Assembly: GCA_003963115.1 (NCBI GenBank)
Contig: RXJQ01000006.1
Location: 1 to 64,000 of the forward strand
DNA: 64,000 bases
Direction of reading: 5' to 3'
Source of the DNA: Burkholderiales bacterium
Lineage (GTDB): Bacteria; Pseudomonadota; Gammaproteobacteria; Burkholderiales; Burkholderiaceae_C
Positions 41,439 to 51,078 of the stretch are shown here, one piece after another. Below the pieces are notes generated by a model. That model did not search any database. It was not told where the DNA came from and saw only the letters and a list, made by a program, of their open reading frames with translations. The first letter of the stretch is position 1; each line of letters begins with the position of its first letter. The translations under genes were made by a program, and so were the position numbers.

Positions 41439-44258
41439 TCAGGGCGCGGTGCGCACCACGCTGGCTTGCAAAGCGGAGGTCAGCGTGTCGATGCAATCTT
41501 GCACATGCGCATGAGCGGTGCTGTTGGGGTCGCCCTGGCGTTGTGCCTTGTTGAGCTGCTTGAGCAGCTTCGTGGCTTGCTGGCGCATGATGGCTCGCAC
41601 GTCTGCACGCGCCGTGGCGCCACGGATGACAGACACGGCCAGCCGGTTGACGTAGTCGCGTTGCAGATCGCGGTGGCCGCTTTCGGTGCCAGGCACGGCG
41701 GCTTCATCCGACCACACCGTCTCCATCAGGATGCGGTGCAGCTCGCGCACGGTCAGCGGCTGCTTTTCACGGTCTCGGGTCTTGTCGATGTTGTCGATCA
41801 GGCGCTCGGCCAGCGGCTCGCTCATCAGGTAGCCCAGCACTTCTCGTTGCAGGACAAGGCGTTGTTCGGCGATCGAGAAATCAGTGGGGACCGCGGCCTG
41901 GCCATCGCCACCCTCCTGACGATCCATGTAGTCCGGTGCGAGTTGGCGCAGCAGGCTGGGCGGCAGGGGCAGTGCCCGGGGCGACAGGTAGGCCGACACC
42001 AGCAGGTCTAGCGCGGCGCGCTGTTGAGAAGCAGGCAGCGGGTCAAGCAGATCGCGGCCGCTGCCGGGTGCATCGCGTCGCGTGACCACGCCGCCGACTT
42101 GCCTGAGCAGGATCTGGCCAGTGCGGGCGAGATCCCGCAGGCCATAGCTCACGCTACGGCGCAGCAGTGTCACGTCATCCTGTGGTGTGAGCTGGCGTCT
42201 GGCCTGGCGTTCGAACAGGTCTTGCACGATGCTCAGACGCGTGCGCGCAAAGGCCACCGGGTCACGGCCCAGGTCGAAGACCAGGGCTTGGGGATCGAGC
42301 CCGAGCGCATTGTCCTCATCCGTGCCGAAGGCCAGTGCATCAGCCTGGGCCGGGTCGGCACTGCGCTGGGCGATCGTCTGCAATGCTTTCTGTGCGGCCG
42401 TCTTGTCATCGGGCAAGGGCTTGTAGCCGTACTCGATCGCCCAGTAGTCATAGGGGCCCAGTGTGGACTGGAAGGGCGAGCCGGCACGCTGCCCGGGCAT
42501 GGGCAGGTTGATGGGCGCGTAGTCCATCACCGAGGCGCTGTTGCCCTTGCTGCGGGTCAGCTCAGGATCGGTGAGCTCCTCGGCCGTGTGCCAGCGCGAG
42601 GCGCGGAAGTTGTGGCGCAGGCCCAGCGTATGCCCGACCTCGTGCATGGTCGTGTCCTTGATGTAGGCGAGCACGAACTCTCGGACCTGCGGGCTGTCCG
42701 GGTCGATGATGCCTTGGGCCTCCAGCACATCGAGGGCCAGCCCAAGCTGCTCAGACGCATAGAGGCCGTGCTGACATGCCTGAGCAGATATGTCGCTTGA
42801 AGCCTCCGCCAAGGTCGCCGCCCCCGTGATGAACTGGCTGCGCACCGTGCGGATCGCCCTTGACGAGAGGCTTTCCAGTGCGATGTCGGCATCCAGGATC
42901 TCGCCGGTGCGTGGGTCCACGTGCGTGGGCCCGATGGCGCCGAAGGCCGGCACGCTGTTGGTCATCCAGCGGATGGAGGTGTGGCCGATCTCAAGGGTGT
43001 CGAAGGGCTTGTCCTTGGGCGGAGTCTTGACTTCAATCGCGTTCTTGAAGCCGATGGCCTCGAAGGCCTTGTTCCACTCCAGGATGCCTTCGGTGACCGT
43101 CGCGCGGTAGGCCTCAGGGATGCTCGGGTCCAGCCAGAACACGATGGGCTGTACGGGCTCGGACAGGGCTGCCGTCGGATCTTTCTTCTCCAGACGCCAG
43201 CGGTTGATGAAGCGCTTGCGGGGCGTGCGCGCCAGGTCGTCCGTGAAGTCGGCCACCGTGCTGGTGAAGAAGCCCACACGGGGGTCAGCCGCGCGCGTGG
43301 GCATCGGCTTGTCGGGCAGCGCCGACAGGCTGTAGTGCACGGTCACGAACATGCTGCGGGGGTCGGGCACAGACAAAGGCACGGTCGAAGCCGGTGCGCC
43401 GGGCAGGCCACCACCTGCCGCAATGCCCGCCGTGGCGAAGTGCTGCGACACCTCGAACACCACGCTCTTGGCTTGTGCACGTGAAGCCAGAAGGGCCGAG
43501 TTGCGTGCGTCGAGGCCATAACTCTGACGGTAGGTGCGTTGCAGATGCTGTGCGATGCCCAGCAGATCGCCGAGCAGCAAAGGCGTGGCTTCAATGAGCA
43601 CGGTGCCCGACTTGGCTTGAGGGGCACTGGCCAGTGGCACGCTGCCCAGCAGGCTGGGCGAAAACGCGGCCTGTACGGCCTTGGCTTGTGGTGAGCCTGT
43701 CTCTGCGGTGTAGGCCGCATTCACGGCCAGCAACTGAACTTGCTGCTGCACCTTGCGGAACTCGACCCATTGCGGGCGCCCAACCTGGGCCCAGCGGCTT
43801 TGCATCAGACCACCGAACACGCCGGCCTCACCGATGCCGGATGCCAGTTTGGGCGACAGGAAAAAGGGCTTGCCAAAGTCGGCAGGGCGCAGTTCGAGCC
43901 AGACCTTGTCCTGCTTCTTCCAGATGGGCAGCAGGCCATCCTGGCGCTCGGCGCCCTTGATCACGGCATCGAAGAGCGGCTGCTGCGGCGCGGCCGAGGC
44001 GGCACCGGACGTTGCAGCGTTTGATGAAGCCGAGCTCGTTGTTGATGAGGCCGCTGAAGGACCAGGCGGTGCGGCATGGACCGCGCTGGATTCGCTGCCT
44101 GCGACCGAAGGTGCCGCCCCCGCACCGGTGTTGTTCGCCGTCGAACCCGACCCACCCAAGGTGCTGCAGGCGCTGAGCGCCAAGGTCATCAAGATGGCAG
44201 AGAACAAAGGGTGCGGCAACGCGATGGGCCGCGTGCAGGGGGATGCAGGTCGAATCAT
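41439..44258 (-). CDS. Zinc-dependent metalloprotease lipoprotein
   Basis: A 939-residue protein from ATG 44258. The N-terminal signal ends in the lipobox LSAC before STLGG, followed by an Ala/Ser/Gly-rich stretch of about 80 residues; the mature part is predicted outside the inner membrane. The zinc site HEVGHTLGLRH (about residues 535-545) has the extended HExxHxxGxxH metzincin pattern, with an upstream propeptide-like domain (DUF5117-like) and a C-terminal helical domain (DUF4953-like). Domain names are from memory of this large bacterial family. Substrate unknown. It is a single-gene unit; a strong terminator for the next minus-strand gene lies at 44309-44345. Confidence 0.9.
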   Translation of the reverse strand: MIRPASPCTRPIALPHPLFSAILMTLALSACSTLGGSGSTANNTGAGAAPSVAGSESSAVHAAPPGPSAASSTTSSASSNAATSGAASAAPQQPLFDAVIKGAERQDGLLPIWKKQDKVWLELRPADFGKPFFLSPKLASGIGEAGVFGGLMQSRWAQVGRPQWVEFRKVQQQVQLLAVNAAYTAETGSPQAKAVQAAFSPSLLGSVPLASAPQAKSGTVLIEATPLLLGDLLGIAQHLQRTYRQSYGLDARNSALLASRAQAKSVVFEVSQHFATAGIAAGGGLPGAPASTVPLSVPDPRSMFVTVHYSLSALPDKPMPTRAADPRVGFFTSTVADFTDDLARTPRKRFINRWRLEKKDPTAALSEPVQPIVFWLDPSIPEAYRATVTEGILEWNKAFEAIGFKNAIEVKTPPKDKPFDTLEIGHTSIRWMTNSVPAFGAIGPTHVDPRTGEILDADIALESLSSRAIRTVRSQFITGAATLAEASSDISAQACQHGLYASEQLGLALDVLEAQGIIDPDSPQVREFVLAYIKDTTMHEVGHTLGLRHNFRASRWHTAEELTDPELTRSKGNSASVMDYAPINLPMPGQRAGSPFQSTLGPYDYWAIEYGYKPLPDDKTAAQKALQTIAQRSADPAQADALAFGTDEDNALGLDPQALVFDLGRDPVAFARTRLSIVQDLFERQARRQLTPQDDVTLLRRSVSYGLRDLARTGQILLRQVGGVVTRRDAPGSGRDLLDPLPASQQRAALDLLVSAYLSPRALPLPPSLLRQLAPDYMDRQEGGDGQAAVPTDFSIAEQRLVLQREVLGYLMSEPLAERLIDNIDKTRDREKQPLTVRELHRILMETVWSDEAAVPGTESGHRDLQRDYVNRLAVSVIRGATARADVRAIMRQQATKLLKQLNKAQRQGDPNSTAHAHVQDCIDTLTSALQASVVRTAP

Positions 44259-44308
44259 GGGTTGGGACCATACCACCGCGCAGCCCCGGCCCTGGCTGGG
44301 AGTACCCA

Positions 44309-44345
44309 AGAAAAACCCGGTTGATGCGTGGCATTCAACCGGGTT
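44309..44345 (-). terminator. Intrinsic terminator of the TRAP operon
   Basis: AACCCGGTTGA (44314-44324) pairs with TCAACCGGGTT (44335-44345), an 11-bp perfect stem with a 10-base loop. On the minus strand it is followed by TTTTTCTT made from 44315-44308. It lies about 30 bases after the permease stop codon (44377), so it closes the three-gene transporter operon. Confidence 0.85.
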
Positions 44346-44376
44346 GGCATGACCTTATGCGCTCAACGCATCAATG

Positions 44377-46533
44377 TCATGGTGTGGTGGGCGAGAACCA
44401 GTCCTTGATGAAGGCCAGTTGCGGGTAGTCGTGGATGGCCAGCGGGCCGAAGGACACGATCACCAGGCCGATGCTCATCACCACCAGCGGCAGGATCCAG
44501 CGCTCGTAGCGGCGGTAGAAGCCCAGGTGCTTCACTTCCGCGTCGGCCTCGGTCACTTCCGCTTCGCCAATCACCTGACGGGTCAGCAGCTGGTTGATGG
44601 CCACTGGGGGCAGCAGGTAACCCAGCTCGAAGGCCACCAACACCATCATCCAAAAGTGGAGCGGGTCGATGTTGTTGGCATAGGCGATCGGGGCCAGCGT
44701 GCCGGAGACCAGCACCACGGCACCGAACGGGTCCATGATCATGCCCAGCAGCACCTTGGTCACGACCAGGAAGGCCATGGCCGTCCAGTGGTTCTCGAAG
44801 ACCTTGGGGAAGTAGCCCATGACTTCGGAGCGCTCGATCACGCCACCCATGGCCAGCGACAGCGTCATCAGGCTCAGCAGGGCGCCGATGTGGCCAATGG
44901 TCTCGTTGGTGGCGTAGCGGATCGACTTCTCGACGCCTTCCTGACGGTGGCTGGCGTAGTCGGGCGTCAACTCGGCCTTGCCCTTGTTGGTGATCTTGTC
45001 GTAGACCAAAATGATCAGCAGGATCACCGGCATGATGGTCGGCGCCGTGATCTCGTTGAGCTTGGTGTCCAGGGCGTATTCATACAGCCAGACCACCACG
45101 GCCACCACGATGAAGTAGGGCAGCAGGGGCACGATCTGACGCAGCATGGCCGGCAGGGCCTTCATGGGCGACTCGATGTTGGCGCGCTGGGTGCGCAGCA
45201 TCTGCGAGGTCAGGAAGAACAGCGTCGAGGTCAGCAGGAACACATAGAAGCCCCAGTGGTAGAGGCCGCTGGTGGTCACTTGCTTGTTCAGCGCGGCGAT
45301 CATCACGACCAGCAGGCAGGGGCGCAGCACCACGCCCAGCGAGCCGGACATGGCGGTGGCGGCCAGTGCGAACTGGCGTGAACCACCCGAGGCACGAACC
45401 TCGTGGTAAATGATGCCGCCGGCAGCGATCACGAACACGCCGGACGCGCCGGTGTAGGCCGTGGCCACGGCCGCGAACAGCAGGACGATATAGGTCAGCA
45501 ACTGAGGCGACAGGCTCCAGGGGCGCAGCGTGTCCATGAACAGGTCGACGATGCGGCTTTGTTTGAGCAGCATGCCCGACCAGATGAACAGGCCCAGGTT
45601 CATGAAGATGCTGGGCAGCTCCATCAGCTGGTTGATGTAGATGGCCAAGCCGGCGTGGTGGCCCTTGATCAGGAAGTAGGCGCCGGCAATGGTGGCCATC
45701 TGCGCGTACAGCGGTATGGACAGGAAGGCACCAGTCCAGTTGCCCTCACCGTGCGGCGACTTCACCGGCATGATCACGCGCTTGGCATTGATCAGTAGCA
45801 GCGTGGTGAAGAGGGCCATCCAGACATAGTGCAGCAGCGGGTGTTCAATGGGCACACCCGAACCTTGCAGGATCTGGTAGTAGCGCACGCAGGAGAACAG
45901 CAGCAGGGCGGCCGCGATCGTCTGCGACACCGACTGCAGGAGGTAGTCCTTGGTGTAGTGGCCGGGGCGGATTCCGATGTGGTGGAAGCCCAGCGTCGTG
46001 GTGATGGCTGCGATCGCCACCATCACCAGCAGGATCAGCGGACGGTTGTCTGTGCCGATCTGGAACAGGCCGAAGAAGCTTGTCTCCAGCACACGGTAGG
46101 CCTTGACCTGAGGTGTCTGGTGCTGGACGACCTTGTTGTATAGCTCGTGCTTGGCCTTGCAGATGGCCAGCGCCTGCTCGATCGACTTGCGCAGCACGGC
46201 CGGGTCGACGGCTTTCTGATCCCCGAAGAGGTTGTCGATGTCGTCACCACCCGCGCTGCCACCAGTTGGGGCGGCGGACTGCTTGGCCAGTTCGGCATCC
46301 ACATCGACATGGGCGTCGCAAGTGGGCTGGGTGGGCTCGGCGCGCAGCATGAAGTACTGCACTTGCGCCTTGGAGTCGCCGAACATCGATTCACCCAGCT
46401 TGAGCAGCTGGCCGTGAACCATTTCGCCCGTGCCGATCACCAGGGTGAGCACAAGCAGGGCAAAAACGGGAAGGCTGGAGAACCACTCGAGAACGGTTCG
46501 ACCCAGGAGCTTTCGGGAATCAGGGGTATTCAT
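44377..46533 (-). CDS. TRAP transporter fused permease (DctQ/DctM-like)
   Basis: A 718-residue inner-membrane protein from ATG 46533. Helix 1 (FALLVLTLVIGTGEMV) is followed by a periplasmic segment of about 110 residues with two Cys. Three or four helices reminiscent of a DctQ subunit come next (PLILLVMVAIAAITTTLG, IAAALLLFSCVRYYQIL, HYVWMALFTTLLLINA), then at least ten helices of the DctM type, ending GYLLPPVAINQLL. Small and large permease domains therefore appear fused. Upstream on the same strand lie the periplasmic receptor (124 bases away) and the lipoprotein component; a terminator follows. The substrate is unknown. Confidence 0.85.
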   Translation of the reverse strand: MNTPDSRKLLGRTVLEWFSSLPVFALLVLTLVIGTGEMVHGQLLKLGESMFGDSKAQVQYFMLRAEPTQPTCDAHVDVDAELAKQSAAPTGGSAGGDDIDNLFGDQKAVDPAVLRKSIEQALAICKAKHELYNKVVQHQTPQVKAYRVLETSFFGLFQIGTDNRPLILLVMVAIAAITTTLGFHHIGIRPGHYTKDYLLQSVSQTIAAALLLFSCVRYYQILQGSGVPIEHPLLHYVWMALFTTLLLINAKRVIMPVKSPHGEGNWTGAFLSIPLYAQMATIAGAYFLIKGHHAGLAIYINQLMELPSIFMNLGLFIWSGMLLKQSRIVDLFMDTLRPWSLSPQLLTYIVLLFAAVATAYTGASGVFVIAAGGIIYHEVRASGGSRQFALAATAMSGSLGVVLRPCLLVVMIAALNKQVTTSGLYHWGFYVFLLTSTLFFLTSQMLRTQRANIESPMKALPAMLRQIVPLLPYFIVVAVVVWLYEYALDTKLNEITAPTIMPVILLIILVYDKITNKGKAELTPDYASHRQEGVEKSIRYATNETIGHIGALLSLMTLSLAMGGVIERSEVMGYFPKVFENHWTAMAFLVVTKVLLGMIMDPFGAVVLVSGTLAPIAYANNIDPLHFWMMVLVAFELGYLLPPVAINQLLTRQVIGEAEVTEADAEVKHLGFYRRYERWILPLVVMSIGLVIVSFGPLAIHDYPQLAFIKDWFSPTTP

Positions 46534-46656
46534 TGGCAATCACGAGACCGGGCTGACTTCCTGTGAGGCGTCAGCAGTCATAAGGAGAGGGACCTGTGGG
46601 CCCCTCGGCGGTGTCATCAGGCGGTACAGCGGCCTGTTTGACCGCTGCCGCGATCA

Positions 46657-47709
46657 TCATTTCCAGTCTTCTTCAGACTTCGTCGTGCACTCGGGGTCGG
46701 CCGGGTTCACGTTGCAGCGGATCTTCTTGATCACTTTCAGACCGCGCTTGTCGTACAGGCCCTTCTGGGCGATGTCGATGCGTGACTCACGCAGCATCAG
46801 CGTGTACTTGTAGGAGTTCTCGGAAGTGAGGTCCATCCAGGTGGCTGGCGGGATGCTGGCATCGGCCTGCTTGATCAGCTGCATGGAGCGGTCGAACTGG
46901 CTGGCCCAGTATTCGCGCGACTTCTCGCCGAAGCTATCGGGGAACTTGGTCTTGTTGAGCACGACCTGGTAGGTCAGGATCATGATCGGGAAGCGGGCAA
47001 TGGCGCCGTTCTTGCCGATGCCCTTGTAGAGCTCAAGGGGCTTGTAGGCCAGGGTGGGCGCGGCGATCATGTCGACCGAGCCGTTGTTGAACTTGGTCGA
47101 GAAGTTGGTGATGTCGGCCGACACGGGCTGCGCGCCGATGCGCTGGATCATCACGGCCTGGGCTTTGTCGTAATCGAACGAAGCGATGCGCTTGCCGGCC
47201 AGGGCTTCAACGGTGTTGATCTTGCGGTCGTTGACCACGGGATAGGCGGCGCCCAGCGGCGTGATGCCACCGATTTCATAGTTGCCGTCGACCATCAGCT
47301 TGGAGGCGGCAGGCGAGGCATAGGTCTGGATGATCTTGCGGACCACGTCGTAGCTGGCGGCGATGTCGATCTTGCCGTCCTTGACGATGGTGGTGGCACC
47401 AAGCGTGTCGATCGAGCCGGCCACGGGGTTGAACTGGCGGGTGCGGAAGGCGGTGGCGATCACGCCATCGCATTGGCCGGTGCGGAAGTCTTCAGAAGCG
47501 ACGCGTTCGTCGGTATAGCCCTTGAGCTCGATGCTGGCACCAAACTTCTGCATGGCCACGGCATAGTCCTTGGCCATGTTGAAGAGGTCGCCAGCGGTAC
47601 CCAGCAGGTCGTACACACACACTTTCTGCGCAGCCTGAGCGGATGTCGTGGCGCCCACGGTTGCCAGCACGGCCAGGCTGACCATGCTCACTTTATTGAC
47701 CAACTTCAT
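46657..47709 (-). CDS. Periplasmic solute receptor of the TRAP operon
   Basis: A 350-residue periplasmic protein. ATG 47709 follows GAGGAGA by four bases, and the signal peptide is cleaved near SAQA. The mature chain has the substrate-receptor pattern of TRAP-type proteins (LGTAGDLFNMAKDYAVAMQK, GYTDERVASEDFRTGQCDGV, KSREYWASQF) and several Cys, including two in the C-terminal IRCNVNPADPECT. It matches my memory of a putative solute-binding family without an assigned ligand. It is encoded between the lipoprotein component and the permease on the same strand. Confidence 0.85.
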   Translation of the reverse strand: MKLVNKVSMVSLAVLATVGATTSAQAAQKVCVYDLLGTAGDLFNMAKDYAVAMQKFGASIELKGYTDERVASEDFRTGQCDGVIATAFRTRQFNPVAGSIDTLGATTIVKDGKIDIAASYDVVRKIIQTYASPAASKLMVDGNYEIGGITPLGAAYPVVNDRKINTVEALAGKRIASFDYDKAQAVMIQRIGAQPVSADITNFSTKFNNGSVDMIAAPTLAYKPLELYKGIGKNGAIARFPIMILTYQVVLNKTKFPDSFGEKSREYWASQFDRSMQLIKQADASIPPATWMDLTSENSYKYTLMLRESRIDIAQKGLYDKRGLKVIKKIRCNVNPADPECTTKSEEDWK

Positions 47710-47789
47710 GAAGTCTCCTCGGAACCAAAAAAGTCAGGGGCCCCGCTATGGAACCCCTTGGACTTCGCCGATTTTCGGCACTTGAAAAT

Positions 47790-47807
47790 GGCCACCTGTC
47801 GGTGGCC
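47790..47807 (-). terminator. Intercistronic hairpin
   Basis: GGCCACC (47790-47796), loop TGTC, GGTGGCC (47801-47807), a perfect 7-bp stem. On the minus strand it is followed by ATTTTC. It lies between the lipoprotein gene (stop 47923) and the receptor gene (start 47709), so it may cause partial termination that lowers downstream expression, or protect upstream mRNA. Confidence 0.45.
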
Positions 47808-47922
47808 TGGATCGTTAGCTTTGTAACTATATCTGGTCGAGGGTTTCTTCAGGTAAACCCCAGCCCACACACACGGGGGAAGGGAATTCCCGAGGGCAAC
47901 ACCAACCGTTCATCGACATTGA

Positions 47923-48948
47923 TTACTTGAGGAAGCTGTCAGCATCGATGTCGCCACCGACCTTGTCGTCCCAGAACTTGCCCAGGCTGGCAACCGGCGT
48001 GCGGGTGCCGGCGTTCTGGGTCCACAGTCGGTCAGAGACGTTGACCATCTGGGATTGGGAGATGGCGTCGATCAGGCGATAGTCGGGGTTGGGCTTGAAG
48101 TCCTTGTTGGCGGTGAAGCGCTTGATGGTCTGGCGCACAGCGGCCTTGTCATCGAGCGACTGGTAGGCCACGGCGGCCATCACGTGGGACAGGCGCACGC
48201 CTTTGGCCTCGCCGATTTTCATGGAGTTCTCGAACGTACCCTTGACGTCATGGCCTTCTGATCCACCCGGCAGGATGGCCCAGACAGCAGCACGAGCGGC
48301 TTCAGGCGCACCCCACCACTTCTCGTTGTCCAGGCACTTCAAAGCCTTCTCGACCAGCGGCGCAGTGTCGGTTGGCACGCCAACGGTTTGCTGCGCTGAG
48401 ATGTCGTTCTGCATGGCTTGCAGGCCGGCCACAGAACCCAGCAGGTAGACCAACTCGTCGAAATCACGCTTGAAGCGCGGGCACTCGGAGCCGTACTTGA
48501 TAAAGTACTTCTGCTCGATCTTGCTGCGCATGCGATAGAAGGCCGTGTACTGGCGCTCGGCCGCGACGGCCAGCAGGCGCTTTTGGGCGATGCGGGCGTC
48601 TTGCGCTTCATCGGCACGCTTCTCGCGCGCTGCACGCATGTAGCGCATTTCCTCGGCGATGGCCTGGTTCTCGGAGCACACCCCAGCCGAGGACATCAGC
48701 ACGGCCTCCATCAGTGAGGGGTCACCATAGAAGTTGCGTGCAGCGCCGACCAGCGGTCCGTTGACCGTGGCGAAGCTGCAGGCCATTTCAACGTCGCGGG
48801 TCTGCAGTGTGGGTGGAGTGAAACCATCCTCGAGGATGCTGAGCGTCGTGCCACTCACGTTGGATTCGATCAGGGCGCAGCCGCCCATGGTCATCGCCGA
48901 AATGGCCAGCGCGGTCGACGTGATCAGGCGGTTAATCCGAGGGGTCAT
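47923..48948 (-). CDS. Lipoprotein component of the TRAP-type operon (TatT-like)
   Basis: A 341-residue lipoprotein. ATG 48948 has GGAGA six bases upstream. The N-terminus is basic, then a hydrophobic helix with lipobox MGGC followed by ALIES. The mature chain is mainly alpha-helical with Arg/Lys/Glu-rich repeats (EEMRYMRAAREKRADEAQDA, KALKCLDNEKWWGAPEAARA), consistent with TPR-like helices. Lipoproteins of this type (TatT) sit next to TRAP receptors in TPAT systems; that role is by analogy. It is the first gene of the three-gene minus-strand operon. Confidence 0.78.
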   Translation of the reverse strand: MTPRINRLITSTALAISAMTMGGCALIESNVSGTTLSILEDGFTPPTLQTRDVEMACSFATVNGPLVGAARNFYGDPSLMEAVLMSSAGVCSENQAIAEEMRYMRAAREKRADEAQDARIAQKRLLAVAAERQYTAFYRMRSKIEQKYFIKYGSECPRFKRDFDELVYLLGSVAGLQAMQNDISAQQTVGVPTDTAPLVEKALKCLDNEKWWGAPEAARAAVWAILPGGSEGHDVKGTFENSMKIGEAKGVRLSHVMAAVAYQSLDDKAAVRQTIKRFTANKDFKPNPDYRLIDAISQSQMVNVSDRLWTQNAGTRTPVASLGKFWDDKVGGDIDADSFLK

Positions 48949-49240
48949 CAAGAAGTCTCCAACAAGAATCATCAGTGTTCACCGGCTTCGGGGCCAGGGC
49001 CGGTGTGTTGTGGCCGACATCCCTTCAAGGGCTGTGGGGCGAAGGTCTGTTTGAAAGTCGATTTGTCATCTGGCATACCTCGCCCAGGGTCCCTGAATCC
49101 ATCGTGTCCTCGGTTTGCACTGAGTACTCGGGCGCATCTGCCAATGCCAAAAATTCCACGAAATTCTAGCCCCCGCAGGTGGTGCCCCTTCTGTTGTAAA
49201 CCCTAGGGATAGCCCCCGAATAGGCTGTGAAATTGAATAA
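48949..49240. other. Intergenic region without a clear gene
   Basis: The gene-free stretch between the lipoprotein start (48948) and the ettA stop (49298) is 349 bases. The first part should hold the promoter and leader of the TRAP operon on the minus strand, but no -35/-10 pair stands out. Small open frames on the plus strand lack start sites and protein-like composition. The last part is the ettA terminator, listed separately. Confidence 0.5.
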
Positions 49241-49264
49241 AAAAAGCCCGTCGGGGACGGGCTT
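49238..49264 (-). terminator. Intrinsic terminator of ettA
   Basis: AAGCCCGTC (49244-49252), loop GGG, GACGGGCTT (49256-49264), a 9-bp stem. On the minus strand it is followed by TTTTTATTC from 49243-49235. It lies 35 bases after the ettA stop codon. A textbook intrinsic terminator. Confidence 0.9.
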
Positions 49265-49297
49265 CGATTCAATGCACGACAGCAGTTCAAGCGCACA

Positions 49298-50962
49298 TCA
49301 GCGGATGGGCTTGAAGCGCACGCGCTTGGGCCTGGCGCCTTCTTCGCCCAGGCGCTTCTTCTTGTCGGCTTCATATTCCTGATAGTTGCCATCGAAGAAG
49401 AACCACTGCGAGTCGCCTTCGCACGCGAGGATGTGCGTACAGATGCGGTCGAGGAACCAGCGGTCGTGGGAGATGATCATGGCGCTGCCGGCAAACTCGA
49501 GCAAGGCGTCTTCCAGTGCACGCAGGGTTTCGACGTCCAGGTCGTTGGAGGGTTCGTCAAGCATCAGCACGTTGCCGCCCTTGGCCAGGGTCTTGGCCAG
49601 GTGCAGGCGACCACGTTCACCGCCGGACAGGTTGCCCACCAGCTTTTGCTGATCGTTGCCCTTGAAGTTGAAGCGGCCGAGGTAGGCGCGCGAAGGCATC
49701 ACGAACTTGCCCACGACGATGTTGTCCAGGCCGCCGGAGACGTCTTCCCACACGGTCTTGTCGCCGGCGAGGCCTTCGCGGCTCTGGTCGACGAAAGCCA
49801 ATTGCGCGGTCTTGCCGACCACGACTTCGCCACTGTCGGGCGTCTCGACACCCTGGATCATGCGAAACAGCGTTGATTTGCCGGCGCCGTTCGGGCCGAT
49901 GATGCCGACGATGGCGCCGGCCGGCACCTTGAAGCTCAGGTTGTCGATCAGGCAGCGGTCGCCAAAGGACTTGGTGACGTTCTTGAACTCGATGACTTCA
50001 TTGCCCAGACGCTCGGCCACGGGGATGAAGATTTCGTTGGTTTCGTTGCGCTTCTGGTATTCGACGTCGCTCAGTTCTTCGAAGCGGGCCAGACGCGCCT
50101 TGCTCTTGGCCTGGCGGCCCTTGGCGTTCTTGCGCACCCATTCCAGTTCCTGCTTCAGGGCCTTGGTGCGAGCGTCTTCGGTCTTTTGCTCCTGTTCCAG
50201 GCGGCGTTCCTTGGCATCGAGCCAGTCGGAGTAGTTGCCTTTGTAGGGGTGACCCAGGCCACGGTCTAGTTCGAGGATCCACTCGGCGGCGTTGTCCAGG
50301 AAGTAGCGATCGTGGGTGATGGCCACCACGGTGCCGGGGAAGCGCTGCAGGAACTGCTCCAGCCAGTCGACGGATTCAGCGTCCAAGTGGTTGGTGGGTT
50401 CGTCCAGCAGCAGCATGTCGGGCTTGGAGAGCAGCAGGCGGCACAAGGCCACGCGGCGCTTCTCACCGCCGGAGAGGTTGCCGATCTTGGCTTCCCACGG
50501 CGACAGGCGCAGGGCGTCGGCAGCCAGTTCCAGTTGCAGGTCGGTATTCTCGGAGCCGCCAGCGGCGATGATGGCTTCGAGCTCGCCTTGCTCGGCGGCC
50601 AGGGCATCGAAGTCGGCGTCGGGTTCGGCGTATGCGGCGTAGACCTCATCCAGGCGCTTCTTGGCGGCGAGCACGCCGCCGATGCCTTCTTCGACGGCCT
50701 CGCGAACAGTCTGCTCGGGATTGAGTTGAGGCTCCTGGGGCAGGTAGCCGATCTTGATGCCGGGCATCGGGACGGCTTCGCCCTCGATGTCCTTGTCCAC
50801 CCCGGCCATGATCTTGAGGAAGGTGGACTTGCCGGAGCCGTTCACGCCCAGCACGCCGATCTTGGCGCCCGGGAAAAAACTCAGGGTGATGTCTTTGAGA
50901 ATCTGCCGCTTCGGGGGAACGATCTTCCCGACGCGGTTCATGGTGTATACGTACTGGGCCAT
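49298..50962 (-). CDS. ettA: ABC-F translational throttle protein EttA
   Basis: A 554-residue ABC-F ATPase with two nucleotide-binding domains and no membrane helices; it gates ribosomes entering the elongation cycle according to the ATP/ADP ratio. Walker A motifs are GVNGSGKS (domain 1) and GPNGAGKS (domain 2); ABC signatures are LSGGEKRR and LSGGERGR, with LLLDEPTNHLDAES and MLDEPSNDLDVET as Walker B. The linker (about 245-325) is highly charged. Length and the MAQYVYTMNRVGKIVPPKR start match EttA. It is a single-gene unit closed by a terminator. Confidence 0.96.
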   Translation of the reverse strand: MAQYVYTMNRVGKIVPPKRQILKDITLSFFPGAKIGVLGVNGSGKSTFLKIMAGVDKDIEGEAVPMPGIKIGYLPQEPQLNPEQTVREAVEEGIGGVLAAKKRLDEVYAAYAEPDADFDALAAEQGELEAIIAAGGSENTDLQLELAADALRLSPWEAKIGNLSGGEKRRVALCRLLLSKPDMLLLDEPTNHLDAESVDWLEQFLQRFPGTVVAITHDRYFLDNAAEWILELDRGLGHPYKGNYSDWLDAKERRLEQEQKTEDARTKALKQELEWVRKNAKGRQAKSKARLARFEELSDVEYQKRNETNEIFIPVAERLGNEVIEFKNVTKSFGDRCLIDNLSFKVPAGAIVGIIGPNGAGKSTLFRMIQGVETPDSGEVVVGKTAQLAFVDQSREGLAGDKTVWEDVSGGLDNIVVGKFVMPSRAYLGRFNFKGNDQQKLVGNLSGGERGRLHLAKTLAKGGNVLMLDEPSNDLDVETLRALEDALLEFAGSAMIISHDRWFLDRICTHILACEGDSQWFFFDGNYQEYEADKKKRLGEEGARPKRVRFKPIR

Positions 50963-51078
50963 GGCGTGCTCGCTATGCGAGTAACTTGGATCAAACCGCG
51001 TAGCTTAAGGCAAGCTGCGGCCCTTTACGTTTTTTCGGCCCACCGATTCGGGCTTTGGCGCTACTTAATCGCCTGGCG

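Noticed and set aside
46627-46647. Hairpin CAGCGG/CCGCTG between receptor and permease genes of the TRAP operon
   Set aside because: Only a 6-bp stem with a 9-base loop and no U-tract; likely incidental.
48975-49169. 64-codon plus-strand frame between the TRAP lipoprotein gene and ettA
   Set aside because: No ribosome binding site and no protein-like pattern.
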